Positions 19,050 through 27,107 of a DNA stretch of 64,000 bases are shown in pieces. The notes under the pieces are model-generated. The model saw only the letters and a list, made by a program, of their open reading frames with translations. It did not search any database and was not told where the DNA came from. Position numbers and translations under genes: made by a program. Position 1 is the stretch's first letter. Each line of letters begins with the position of its first letter. The DNA is taken from positions 62,001 through 126,000 of the forward strand of contig JAMHXF010000111.1 of assembly GCA_035910535.1 (NCBI GenBank), given 5' to 3'. This stretch comes from Archangium_A sp035910535. GTDB taxonomy: Bacteria; Myxococcota; Myxococcia; Myxococcales; Myxococcaceae.

Positions 19050-19333
19050 AGCTGGACGCAGCGCAGGTGCGGCACGTCGCGAAGTTGGCGCGGCTGGCGC
19101 TGAGCCCCGCTGAAGAAGCGCAGTACGGCGCGCAGCTCTCGCAGGTGCTGGAGGCGGTCGAGCAGCTGTCGGCCGTCGACACCACGGGCGTTGCTCCCAC
19201 GGTCTTCGCGGTCTCGAGCGTCGCGCAGACGCGGCCCGACGAGGCGCGTGGTGAATTGAAGGTCGAAGAAGCGCTGGCCAACGCACCGCTGAAGGTCGGC
19301 ACCAGCTTCGCGATACCGAAGGTCATCGAGTGA
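19046..19333 (+). CDS. gatC: Asp-tRNA(Asn)/Glu-tRNA(Gln) amidotransferase subunit GatC
   Basis: 95 residues, normal for GatC. It opens with the family pattern 'VRHVAKLARLALSPAEEAQ' and has the central 'VLEAVEQLSAVDTTGV' segment and C-terminal 'VGTSFAIPKVIE'. GatC wraps around GatA and stabilises the GatCAB complex that converts misacylated Glu-tRNA(Gln) or Asp-tRNA(Asn). It overlaps both neighbours by 4 nt (ATGA before, GTGA after). Confidence 0.95.
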   Translation: MKLDAAQVRHVAKLARLALSPAEEAQYGAQLSQVLEAVEQLSAVDTTGVAPTVFAVSSVAQTRPDEARGELKVEEALANAPLKVGTSFAIPKVIE

Positions 19334-20760
19334 CGCTGGCCGAGCTCTCGCAGGCGCTCGCGCGCAAGGCGCTCACGTCAGTCGCCGCGACCGAAGCGAG
19401 CCTCGCGCGCATTCGTGAGACCGACGAGCGCGTAGGCGCGTTTCTGCGCGTCGACGAAGCAGGGGCGCTGGCTGCGGCCCGCGCGGCCGATGCGCGCGCG
19501 GTGCGTCTCGGCCCGCTCGACGGCGTGCCGGTGGCGCTCAAGGACAACATCCTCACCGCGGGCGTCGAGACGACGGCGGGCAGCAAAATGCTCTCGGGCT
19601 TCGTGCCGCTGCGCGACGCGACGGTGACGGCGCGGCTCAAGGCGGCGGGCGCGGTCATCGTCGGCAAGACGAACCTCGACGAGTTCGCCATGGGCAGCTC
19701 GACCGAGTCGAGCGCCTTTCGAAAAACGCACAACCCCTATGCGTTGGCGCACATTCCAGGCGGCAGCAGCGGGGGCTCGGCGGCGGCGGTGGCGGCGGGG
19801 CAGGTGTACGGCGCGCTCGGCAGTGACACCGGCGGTTCGATTCGCCAGCCAGCGGCGCTGTGCAACGTCGTCGGGTTGAAGCCGACGTGGGGCCGCGTGT
19901 CGCGCTCGGGGGTGGTGGCGTTCGCCAGCTCGCTGGACCAGGTGGGCCCGCTGGCGCGCTCGGTCGAAGACTGCGCGTTGTTGCTGCAGGCCATCGCCGG
20001 GCGCGACGTCGACGACGCGACGTCGTCAGCGCACGCCGTGCCGACGTTCTCGGTCGACGGTGGCGTGGAGGGCCTGCGGGTCGGGTTGCCGCGCGAGTAC
20101 TTCATCGAAGGGATGGACCCCGAGGTCGCTGCCGCGATTCGTGATGTGGCGAAGGCGCTCGAAGCCGCGGGTGCGGTAGTGCGAGACATTTCGCTGCCGC
20201 ACACGAAGCACGCGCTCGCGGCGTACTACGTCATCGCGCCCGCCGAGGCGTCGTCGAACCTGGCGCGCTACGACGGGGTGCGCTTCGGTCACCGCGCGAA
20301 AGACGTGAAGCAGCTGCGTGACTTGTACGAGCGCTCTCGCGCCGAAGGCTTCGGGCCTGAAGTGAAGCGCCGCATCATGCTCGGCACGTTCGCGCTGTCG
20401 GCCGGTTACCACGACGCGTACTACGTGAAGGCGCAGCAGGTTCGTACGCTCATCCGCCGCGACTTCGAGGCTGTTTTTGCCGACGTCGACGTCGTCTTGA
20501 GCGCGGCTTCGCCGACGTGCGCGTGGAAGCTGGGCGAGAAGTCAGAAGACCCGCTGGCGATGTACCTGATGGACGTGCTCACGCTGCCGTGCAGCCTCGC
20601 GGGGTTGCCGGGGTTGTCAGTGCCTGCGGCGAAGTCGAGCGCCGGGCTGCCCATTGGCGCGCAGCTCATCGGTCGACCGTTCGATGAAGGCACGCTGTTG
20701 CGCGCTGCGCGCGTCATCGAAGCGTCGCGCGACCTCGTGAACTGGAGACCGTCGCTGTGA
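19330..20760 (+). CDS. gatA: Asp-tRNA(Asn)/Glu-tRNA(Gln) amidotransferase subunit GatA
   Basis: 476 residues. Amidase-signature glutaminase subunit that releases ammonia from Gln. The Ser-cis-Ser-Lys triad is visible: Lys71 in GVPVALKDN, Ser146 in PGGSSGGSA and Ser170 in SDTGGSIRQPA. Length is typical. GTG start at 19330 overlaps gatC. It is followed, with a GTGA overlap, by a DUF4870 gene that separates it from gatB. Confidence 0.97.
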   Translation: MTLAELSQALARKALTSVAATEASLARIRETDERVGAFLRVDEAGALAAARAADARAVRLGPLDGVPVALKDNILTAGVETTAGSKMLSGFVPLRDATVTARLKAAGAVIVGKTNLDEFAMGSSTESSAFRKTHNPYALAHIPGGSSGGSAAAVAAGQVYGALGSDTGGSIRQPAALCNVVGLKPTWGRVSRSGVVAFASSLDQVGPLARSVEDCALLLQAIAGRDVDDATSSAHAVPTFSVDGGVEGLRVGLPREYFIEGMDPEVAAAIRDVAKALEAAGAVVRDISLPHTKHALAAYYVIAPAEASSNLARYDGVRFGHRAKDVKQLRDLYERSRAEGFGPEVKRRIMLGTFALSAGYHDAYYVKAQQVRTLIRRDFEAVFADVDVVLSAASPTCAWKLGEKSEDPLAMYLMDVLTLPCSLAGLPGLSVPAAKSSAGLPIGAQLIGRPFDEGTLLRAARVIEASRDLVNWRPSL

Positions 20761-21125
20761 CGCCCGTGCTCGATACAGACGTGAAGCCGGTGAACGTGCA
20801 GCCGACGGAAGAAGAGCGGCTCTGGGCGCTCGGTACGCACCTGGGGGCGGTGTTCGTCAGCATCTTCGTGCCCATCGTGGTGTTGGTGGTGAAGGGCCGC
20901 GAGTCTGAATGGGTTCGTCGCCACGCCATCGAGGCGCTCAACTTTCAAATCGGCATGCTGGTGCTCACGTTGATCAGCGTGGCGCTCGCGTTCGTCGCCG
21001 TGGGCCTCTGCGGCATCGTCGCCATCGCGTTCGGCATGCCGATTCTCGCCATCGTTGCGGGCGTGAAGGCGTGGCAGGGAGAGCTGTTCCGCTACCCGCT
21101 GACGCTCCGACTCATCAAGGAGTAG
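20757..21125 (+). CDS. DUF4870 domain-containing membrane protein
   Basis: 122 residues, GTG start overlapping the gatA stop. It shows the DUF4870 hallmarks: EERLWALGTHLGAVF, 'VRRHAIEALNFQIGMLV' (the H-A-x-E-A-L-N-F-Q motif), then a long hydrophobic hairpin and a 'GELFRYPLTLRLI' end. Three TM segments. Function unknown. It lies 2 nt upstream of gatB, so it is an integral part of the gat operon here. Confidence 0.88.
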   Translation: MTPVLDTDVKPVNVQPTEEERLWALGTHLGAVFVSIFVPIVVLVVKGRESEWVRRHAIEALNFQIGMLVLTLISVALAFVAVGLCGIVAIAFGMPILAIVAGVKAWQGELFRYPLTLRLIKE

Positions 21126-21127
21126 CC

Positions 21128-22558
21128 ATGGCCGTCTCCGACTTTCAGCCCGTCATCGGCCTCGAAGTGCACGCGCAGTTGTTGACCGACTCGAAGTTGT
21201 TCTCGACGGCGGGCACGGCGTTCGGTGACGAACCCAACACGCACACCACCCCGGTGTGCCTCGGTTTTCCAGGCGCGTTGCCGGTGCTCAACGAGCGCGT
21301 CGTCGAGCTGGCGATGCGGGCCGGGTTGGCGCTCGGGTGCCGCGTGAATGAACGCAGCGAGTGGTCGCGAAAGCACTACTTCTACCCGGACAGCCCCAAG
21401 GGTTACCAAATCACCCAGTGGGAGTTCCCCATCTGCGAGTGGGGCGGCATCTCGCTCGGTGAGAAGCGCATTCAGATTCGCCGCATTCACATCGAAGAAG
21501 ACGCCGGCAAGTCGGTGCACGACGCGGCCGATGGGCTGACGCTGGTCGACTTGAATCGTGCCGGCACGCCGTTGCTGGAGATCGTCTCCGAGCCAGACCT
21601 GCGAAGCGCAGACGAGGCCGTCGAGTACCTGAAGAAGCTGCGCGAGATTCTCGTCGCGGTCGGGGTGAACGACGGCAACCTCGAAGAGGGCTCGTTTCGG
21701 TGCGACGCCAACGTCTCGGTGATGAAGAAGGGCGCGACGGTGTACGGCACGCGCTGCGAGCTGAAGAACCTCAACTCGTTCACCAACATCAAGGCGGCGA
21801 TCGGCGTGGAGATTTCACGGCACGTCGAGATCCTCGAAGCGGGCGGTTCGATTGAGCAGGAGACCCGGCTCTACGACGTGGCCCGCAACGAGACGCGGTC
21901 CATGCGCAGCAAAGAAGACGCGCAGGACTACCGCTATTTCCCCGAGCCCGATTTGCCGCCGCTGCTGGTGAGCGCGGAAGACATCGAGCGGGTGCGTGGT
22001 GCGTTGCCCGAGCTGCCGGAGGCGAAGCGCGTGCGCTACGTGTCGGCGTTGAAGCTCTCTGAATACGACGCAGGGGTGCTCACCGCCGACGCGGCGTTCT
22101 CGAAGCTCTTCGAGGCGTGCCTCTCAGCTGGCACGAGCGAGCCCAAGAAGGTCGCCAACTGGTTCATCGGTGAGGTCGCGCGTGCGTTGAACGAATCGGG
22201 CACCGCTCCGGGCAACGTGAAGTTCTCGCCGCTACAGTTCGCCTCGTTGCTCGCCGCCGTCGACAGCGGGGCCATTTCGCTCAACGCCGCGAAGGAAGTG
22301 TTCGGTGAGATGTTCGCGAGCGGAGCCGAGCCCGCAGACGTCATCGCGAAGAAGGGCCTCGCGCAGGTCTCTGACGCCGGCGCGCTCGAGAAAGCGGTCG
22401 ATGAAGCGCTCGCCGCGAGCCCGGAGAACGTCGCGTCGTACCGCGCAGGGAAAGTGCAGCTCCTCGGCGCCTTCGTGGGGCAGGTCATGAAGGCCATGAA
22501 GGGCAAGGGCAACCCGAAGCTCATCAATGAGCTGCTGGTGAAGAAGCTCAACGGTTGA
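21128..22558 (+). CDS. gatB: Asp-tRNA(Asn)/Glu-tRNA(Gln) amidotransferase subunit GatB
   Basis: 476 residues. tRNA-binding kinase subunit of GatCAB that activates the mischarged amino acid. Motifs: VIGLEVHAQL (9-18), HYFYPDSPKGYQITQ, 'IHIEEDAGKSVHD', NRAGTPLLEIVSEPD, 'NVSVMKKGA', and the YRYFPEPDLPPL segment; the C-terminal YqeY-like tail domain ends GNPKLINELLVKKL. Start ATG 21128. Its stop TGA abuts the reverse-strand stop of the next gene in the palindrome TGATCA. Confidence 0.97.
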   Translation: MAVSDFQPVIGLEVHAQLLTDSKLFSTAGTAFGDEPNTHTTPVCLGFPGALPVLNERVVELAMRAGLALGCRVNERSEWSRKHYFYPDSPKGYQITQWEFPICEWGGISLGEKRIQIRRIHIEEDAGKSVHDAADGLTLVDLNRAGTPLLEIVSEPDLRSADEAVEYLKKLREILVAVGVNDGNLEEGSFRCDANVSVMKKGATVYGTRCELKNLNSFTNIKAAIGVEISRHVEILEAGGSIEQETRLYDVARNETRSMRSKEDAQDYRYFPEPDLPPLLVSAEDIERVRGALPELPEAKRVRYVSALKLSEYDAGVLTADAAFSKLFEACLSAGTSEPKKVANWFIGEVARALNESGTAPGNVKFSPLQFASLLAAVDSGAISLNAAKEVFGEMFASGAEPADVIAKKGLAQVSDAGALEKAVDEALAASPENVASYRAGKVQLLGAFVGQVMKAMKGKGNPKLINELLVKKLNG

Positions 22559-22921
22559 TCACTCGACGGCGGCTGGTGCGACTCGCTCAAACGCCGCCTG
22601 GGCGACGGTGAGCCACGAACCGGGCTGCACGCGCAGCCTCCACTCGAGGGTGCGCATGCTGTCGTACGGCGCCGCGCCTGTCGGAAGCACGCGGAGCTCC
22701 AGCTCGAAGCACCGCTCTCTTGGCTCTCGAAGAGCCAGCTCGTTGGAGAGCTCCTGCTGCGTCTGGTGGTTGCTGTAGAGCAGCGCCGCCATGCCCAGCA
22801 CCGGCAGGCCGACACTGAGCGCAGCGGAGGCCCTTGCGAGCAGGTTCGGCGTCACGAGCTCAGCCAACAACGCGTGGGCCTTCTCAGGCGAGGCGGCGTG
22901 TTTCTCCATCACCCGCTTCAC
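22559..22921 (-). CDS. Hypothetical small membrane protein
   Basis: 120 residues from GTG 22921 (an ATG at 22909 is possible). The N-terminal 30 residues are helical and charged (MEKHAASPEKAHALLAELV), one TM segment follows (about 31-49), and a beta-rich C-terminal domain (about 65-115) ends at the stop shared back to back with gatB. No family recognised. It sits after the GGQ protein gene on the same strand. Confidence 0.6.
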   Translation of the reverse strand: MKRVMEKHAASPEKAHALLAELVTPNLLARASAALSVGLPVLGMAALLYSNHQTQQELSNELALREPRERCFELELRVLPTGAAPYDSMRTLEWRLRVQPGSWLTVAQAAFERVAPAAVE

Positions 22922-22968
22922 GAAGGCTGCGAGCTCGGCAACGACGCCAAGTCCATGACGACGTCATC

Positions 22969-23331
22969 TCACCAATCGCCGCGACGGCCAGCCTTGATGA
23001 CTGACGTGCGCTTCTTCGACTCCAACCTTCGTCGCTTCGAGCCACGGCTCGGCTTCGTCGCGATTCGTTTCTCGGGCACGTACGAGAACTTCACGAACAT
23101 CGCGCGGAGGCGCTCCATCGCCTCGCTGCGGTTCTGCAGTTGGCTCCGGCGCTCGGTCGCCGTCACCGTCAGGCCGGTCGGTTTGTGAATCAACCGCACG
23201 CCCGATTCTGTGGTGTTGCGGTGTTGGCCGCCGGGCCCCGAGGCGATGAAGAACTGCTCTACGCACTCGAGGCGCAGGGCTTCTTCACTGAGCGCCAGCG
23301 CGCGCTTCGCTTCTTGTGGGCTGACGCTCAT
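22969..23331 (-). CDS. Peptide chain release factor-like GGQ protein
   Basis: 120 residues, a single RF-1 catalytic domain. The GGQ motif is in FIASGPGGQHRNTTESGV (about 28-45), followed by 'HKPTGLTV' and the basic NRSEAMERLRAMF helix. The C-terminal tail is strongly basic (KPSRGSKRRRLESKKR). There is no codon-recognition domain, so it should hydrolyse peptidyl-tRNA on stalled ribosomes or subunits, like ArfB or the C12orf65/mtRF-R group, rather than read stop codons. Exact subfamily is uncertain. Confidence 0.85.
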   Translation of the reverse strand: MSVSPQEAKRALALSEEALRLECVEQFFIASGPGGQHRNTTESGVRLIHKPTGLTVTATERRSQLQNRSEAMERLRAMFVKFSYVPEKRIATKPSRGSKRRRLESKKRTSVIKAGRRGDW

Positions 23332-23371
23332 GGTCCGAGCGTCGTCGCGAATGGGGCGAACCTGACGCCAG

Positions 23372-24298
23372 TCACTTGATGAGGCCGATTTCGCGCAGGC
23401 GCTGCTGCAGAAAACCGTCGGCGGTGATGTCGGGGTAGCGCTTGGGGTTCTCGGGCGTCACGAACGAGTCGGTGATGGCCAGCGAGCACTCCGGGCGCGG
23501 GTGCACGAAGAAGGGCATCGAGTAGCGCTCGACGTCGTCGCGGTTGTCAGGCGGGTTCACCACGCGGTGAGTCGTCGACGGAATCACTTCATTCGTCATG
23601 CGCGAGAGCATGTCGCCCGAGTCGACGACGATCTGCCCCTTGAGCGCATCGACCGCGAGCCACTCTTTCTGGCGCGTGAAGATCTCGAGGCCCGACGCGG
23701 TGCTCTCACACAGCAGCGTGATGAGGTTGATGTCTTCGTGCTCTGCCGCGCGCACGCCGCCGGGAATGAAGCGGTCCTTGAGCGGCGGGTAGTGAATGAT
23801 TCGGAGGATGGAGTTGCCGGCGTGCGCGATGCCCGCGAACGTCTCGCGCGGCAAACGGAAGTAGTCCGACAGCGCGTGCAGCATGACCTCCGCTGCGCCT
23901 TCGAGCGCCTTGAACAGCCCCAGCGTGTTCGCCTTGAACGTCTCGAGCTCGCTCGGCCACACGTTGCCGCCGTAGGTGTCGTTGCCGACGTGCCAGAACT
24001 CCTTGAGGTCGCCGACCTTGCGGTTCTTCGCGTGCTCTTTGCCGAACGCCGTGTAGCCGCGCTGGCCGCCGCCGTTCGGAACCTCGTACTTGTCTTTCAC
24101 TTCACGAGAGAGCGCGAAGAGGCGCGCCGCGTCGGCGTACGTGCGGGCGATGAGGTCGGCGTCGACGCCGTGATTGATGATGGAAACGAAGCCGAATTCC
24201 TTGAGGCCGTCGCCCCAGGCTTTCACGAAGGAGTCGCGCTCCTGTGCGGTGCCCTGGCTGTAGTGCGAGAGATCGAGGAGGGGAATGCGTCGAGACAT
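23372..24298 (-). CDS. Isopenicillin N synthase-type 2OG-Fe(II) oxygenase
   Basis: 308 residues. The DIOX_N part ('FGFVSIINHGVD', 36-47) precedes a 2OG-Fe(II) jelly roll with iron ligands His187 and Asp189 (AAEHEDINL) and His244 (STTHRVVNP), and the 2-oxoglutarate-binding RYS (258-260). All key residues are present, so it should be active. The substrate cannot be told; relatives act on small amino-acid or secondary-metabolite substrates. No biosynthetic cluster is nearby. Confidence 0.88.
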   Translation of the reverse strand: MSRRIPLLDLSHYSQGTAQERDSFVKAWGDGLKEFGFVSIINHGVDADLIARTYADAARLFALSREVKDKYEVPNGGGQRGYTAFGKEHAKNRKVGDLKEFWHVGNDTYGGNVWPSELETFKANTLGLFKALEGAAEVMLHALSDYFRLPRETFAGIAHAGNSILRIIHYPPLKDRFIPGGVRAAEHEDINLITLLCESTASGLEIFTRQKEWLAVDALKGQIVVDSGDMLSRMTNEVIPSTTHRVVNPPDNRDDVERYSMPFFVHPRPECSLAITDSFVTPENPKRYPDITADGFLQQRLREIGLIK

Positions 24299-24370
24299 AG
24301 GCCGACGTGAATACCATTCCCGACGCGGGTGGCGAATCGCGCGAATGTCACGACGACGTATCTCGGTGCT

Positions 24371-24784
24371 TCACAGCTCGCCGGGGCGCGGCCCGGTGGT
24401 GCCCAGCTTGCGCGCGCCGAAGCCGACGGCGAGCCACCCGCCGAGAAAGCACAGCCCGCCGATGGGCGTGACGATGCCCAACGTGCGCACGCCGGTGAAC
24501 GCCATCACGTACAGGCTGCCCGAGAACAACACGATGCCCGCGGTGAAGGCCCACGCCGCATAGCGGGGGAAGTTGCCCGACACGTGCGCGGCCAGCACGG
24601 CGACGAGGCCCACCGCGAGCGCGTGCAGCAGGTGGTAGCGCGCCGCTGTTTCCCACCAGCCGAGGCGATCTGCAGCGTCGGGCAGGCCGGCGACCAGGCC
24701 CTTGAGCCCGTGCGCACCGAAGGCCCCGAAGCCCACGCCGAAGAAGCCGAGAAACGCGGTGAGGTACGTGAGTCGTCGGTCCAT
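24371..24784 (-). CDS. DUF423 (TMEM256/YgdD) family membrane protein
   Basis: 137 residues with four TM helices. The family pattern is clear: GVGFGAFGAHGLK (15-27), 'WWETAARYHLLHALAVGLVA', 'AWAFTAGIVLFSGSLYV' and the 'TPIGGLCFLGGWLAV' end. A small integral membrane protein of unknown function. ATG at 24784. The 72-nt gap to the oxygenase holds nothing I recognise. Confidence 0.88.
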   Translation of the reverse strand: MDRRLTYLTAFLGFFGVGFGAFGAHGLKGLVAGLPDAADRLGWWETAARYHLLHALAVGLVAVLAAHVSGNFPRYAAWAFTAGIVLFSGSLYVMAFTGVRTLGIVTPIGGLCFLGGWLAVGFGARKLGTTGPRPGEL

Positions 24785-24837
24785 GCGCGCCTTATCCTCC
24801 TGCTGCGCGTCGAAGAGAACCGCTACGGTGGCCGCCC

Positions 24838-25467
24838 ATGCGAGCAGCCATTCTTCTGACGGCGATGACGGTGTGGCTGAGCGGCTGCTGCGGCGAAGGA
24901 CAGTGCGACGGGCCCGACGGCGAGAGCTGTCGCTCGGGGTTCGATTGTCGCGGTCAATGCGTCAACGGGTTCTGCCGCGACCTCTGCAGCGCGAACGACA
25001 CCTGCGAGGTGGGCCGCGTGTGCTGGCGCGACGATTCATCGACCGCGTTGTGCCTGCCGCCGCCCGAGGCAGACGAGCGCTGGGGGCTGCGGGTCGACGC
25101 GCTGTTCAACGCGACGGGCCGCCCCAACGAGCTCACCGAGCCCGACGACTTCGTGTGTCTCGGCGTGGGCGACGTCACGCTGTGCAGCGAAGAGCAGAGC
25201 GGCGTCGACGTGACGTTCTCGCGCGAGTTCTCGACGGTCTTCACCACGCTCGAATTGTCGAACGTGTCGATTTCGGTGTTCGACTCGAACGACGTCTTCG
25301 CCTTCGGTGGGTGTGAAGGCAGCTGCAGCGTGCTCTCTCGCGTCGACCGTCAGCTGGTGCACGGAGAGGCCGTCGACGCGCGGCCGCTGGCGTCACGGAA
25401 AGATCAGCTGTGGGACATTCCCACCAGCGCGGGCATGACCATTCGCTTCTCGGTGCTCGCTCGTTAA
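24838..25467 (+). CDS. Cys-rich lipoprotein
   Basis: 209 residues with a lipobox-like VWLSGC at residues 12-17. The first 70 residues of the mature protein carry more than ten Cys in EGF/Dickkopf-like spacing (CRSGFDCRGQCVNGFCRDLC). The rest is a beta-rich domain with a further disulphide pair (FGGCEGSCSVLS). Surface or periplasmic lipoprotein of unknown role, similar in style to the large one at 4681. Confidence 0.75.
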   Translation: MRAAILLTAMTVWLSGCCGEGQCDGPDGESCRSGFDCRGQCVNGFCRDLCSANDTCEVGRVCWRDDSSTALCLPPPEADERWGLRVDALFNATGRPNELTEPDDFVCLGVGDVTLCSEEQSGVDVTFSREFSTVFTTLELSNVSISVFDSNDVFAFGGCEGSCSVLSRVDRQLVHGEAVDARPLASRKDQLWDIPTSAGMTIRFSVLAR

Positions 25468-25476
25468 GAGGACGTC

Positions 25477-25980
25477 ATGACCTCGCTCGCCCTCGCGCTT
25501 TGGTTGGCCGCAGCCCCCACAGACGACGCCCGCTCGGCGCTCGCGCCGTTCAAACGAGAGCTCAAAGAGGCGCTCGTCAAAGCGCTCGAGACCTCGCCTG
25601 AAGCGGCCATTGACGTGTGCAGCGTGAAGGCTCCGGAGTTGGCGCGCCGCGCGTCGAACGAGCGCGTCACCGTGGGGCGCAGCGGCTTCAAGTTGCGCAA
25701 CGCCGCGAACGCGCCGAAGCCCTGGCTCGCGGCGGTGATGAAGGAGCTCGCGCAGGAAAAGAGCGGAAGCGACGCGTCGCGCACCGTCACGCTGCCCGAT
25801 GGCACCGTGGGCTACGCCGAAGCCATCTGGACGGCGCCCATGTGCCTGACGTGCCACGGCCAGACGCTCGCGCCCGGGCTCGACGCAAAGCTCAAGGCGC
25901 AGTACCCGAAGGACGCCGCGCGGGGCTTCGAGCCGGGCTCGTTCCGCGGGGTCTTCTGGGCCGAGCTGAAGAAGCCGTAG
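25477..25980 (+). CDS. Tll0287-like (DUF3365) haem-binding exported protein
   Basis: 167 residues: signal peptide (MTSLALALWLAAAP), then a Tll0287-like domain with 'PEAAIDVCSVKAPELA', RVGRSGFKLRN-type (VTVGRSGFKLRNAANAP) and the c-type haem motif CLTCHG near residue 122. Tll0287-like domains bind one haem and often sense redox or gas in kinases; here the domain stands alone, so it could be a small periplasmic cytochrome. It follows the Cys-rich lipoprotein by 9 nt. Confidence 0.82.
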   Translation: MTSLALALWLAAAPTDDARSALAPFKRELKEALVKALETSPEAAIDVCSVKAPELARRASNERVTVGRSGFKLRNAANAPKPWLAAVMKELAQEKSGSDASRTVTLPDGTVGYAEAIWTAPMCLTCHGQTLAPGLDAKLKAQYPKDAARGFEPGSFRGVFWAELKKP

Positions 25981-26988
25981 TTACCCGAGCAGCGTCACGT
26001 CGTCGAAGCGCGCTCGCCACGTCGCTTCATCGAGCTCGTTTCTGCCGACCACGGCGACGACGCGCTTGCCGTGTTTGCGCGCCAGGTGCGCGAGCGCCCA
26101 CGGCCCCTTTTCCCACGTCGACTGCGCGTCGAGACAGCCTTCGCCGGTCACCACCAGGTCTGCGCGCTGAATCGACGCTTCGAGCGACGTGAGCTCCGCG
26201 AGCTTCAAGAACCCGGGGAAGAGCTGCGCGCCGCACAGCGCCTCGAGGCCCCACGCGAGGCCGCCGGCTGCACCCGCGCCCGGCTTCGTCGCAGCGTCGC
26301 CGCCATGGACGCGCGCGAGCGTCGCCAGCACGTGCTCGAGCTGCTCGACGTCGTCGGGTGCCGCGCCTTTCTGCGGGCCGTACACCCGCGCGGCGCCCGT
26401 GTTGCCGAGCAACGGGTTGCGAACGTCGGTCCACACCTCGAGCTGCACCCGCTCGAGGCGATGCGCGCGTCGGCGAACATCAATCGCCGTACACCGCGCG
26501 AGCTCAGGCAATGACAACTGGTTGCCATCTTCGTCGCGAAACTCCACGCCGAGCGCCGAAGCGGCCCCTGCGCCACCGTCCGTCGTCGCGCTTCCACCGG
26601 CCGTCACCACGACGCGTGCGCAGCCGGCCTCGAAGGCGGCTCGAATCAACTGGCCCACGCCGAAGGAGCTCGCCCGCACCGCGTCGCGCTCGCTGGCGTG
26701 CACGCGCCACAGGCCGGCGGCTTCCGCCATCTCGATGAGGGCGACCTCGCCATGTTCCAGCTCGCACCAGCGCGCGCGCACCACGCGGCCGAGCGGGTCG
26801 AGCACGTCGGTCACGCGTTGGGTCGCGCCCGGCACACGCGAGAGCACGAGGTCCAACGTCCCCGGCCCGCCGTCAGCGAGTGGAAACAGCTCGACGTCGT
26901 GACCTTCGAAGCGCCTGGCCAACGTGCGCGCTGCTTCGAGCGCCGTCAGGGTGCCTTTGAATTCCTGTGGAGCGATGAGCACTCGCAT
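25981..26988 (-). CDS. Glycerate kinase
   Basis: 335 residues of the GarK/GlxK family, which phosphorylates D-glycerate. Motifs: N-terminal 'VLIAPQEFKGTLTA' (usually APDSFKGSL), ADGGPGTLD, 'ELEHGEVALIEMAEAAGL', 'TAGGSATTDGGAGAASALG' and 'ITRADLVVTGEG'-type (IQRADLVVTGEGCLDAQS). I use ATG 26988, which places the family start correctly; a GTG at 26997 is also possible. Substitution of Asp-Ser by Gln-Glu in the N-terminal motif is slightly unusual. Confidence 0.9.
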   Translation of the reverse strand: MRVLIAPQEFKGTLTALEAARTLARRFEGHDVELFPLADGGPGTLDLVLSRVPGATQRVTDVLDPLGRVVRARWCELEHGEVALIEMAEAAGLWRVHASERDAVRASSFGVGQLIRAAFEAGCARVVVTAGGSATTDGGAGAASALGVEFRDEDGNQLSLPELARCTAIDVRRRAHRLERVQLEVWTDVRNPLLGNTGAARVYGPQKGAAPDDVEQLEHVLATLARVHGGDAATKPGAGAAGGLAWGLEALCGAQLFPGFLKLAELTSLEASIQRADLVVTGEGCLDAQSTWEKGPWALAHLARKHGKRVVAVVGRNELDEATWRARFDDVTLLG

Positions 26989-27107
26989 CGTGGCCACGGT
27001 ACTCGCTTCGGCTGCGTCACCGTTTGGAGACCCGTGTTGGCCACCGTGCAGCTCGTCCTGATCAAAACAGTCAGTCGAGTTCCACCAACTCTCAAGGGAG
27101 CACCACC

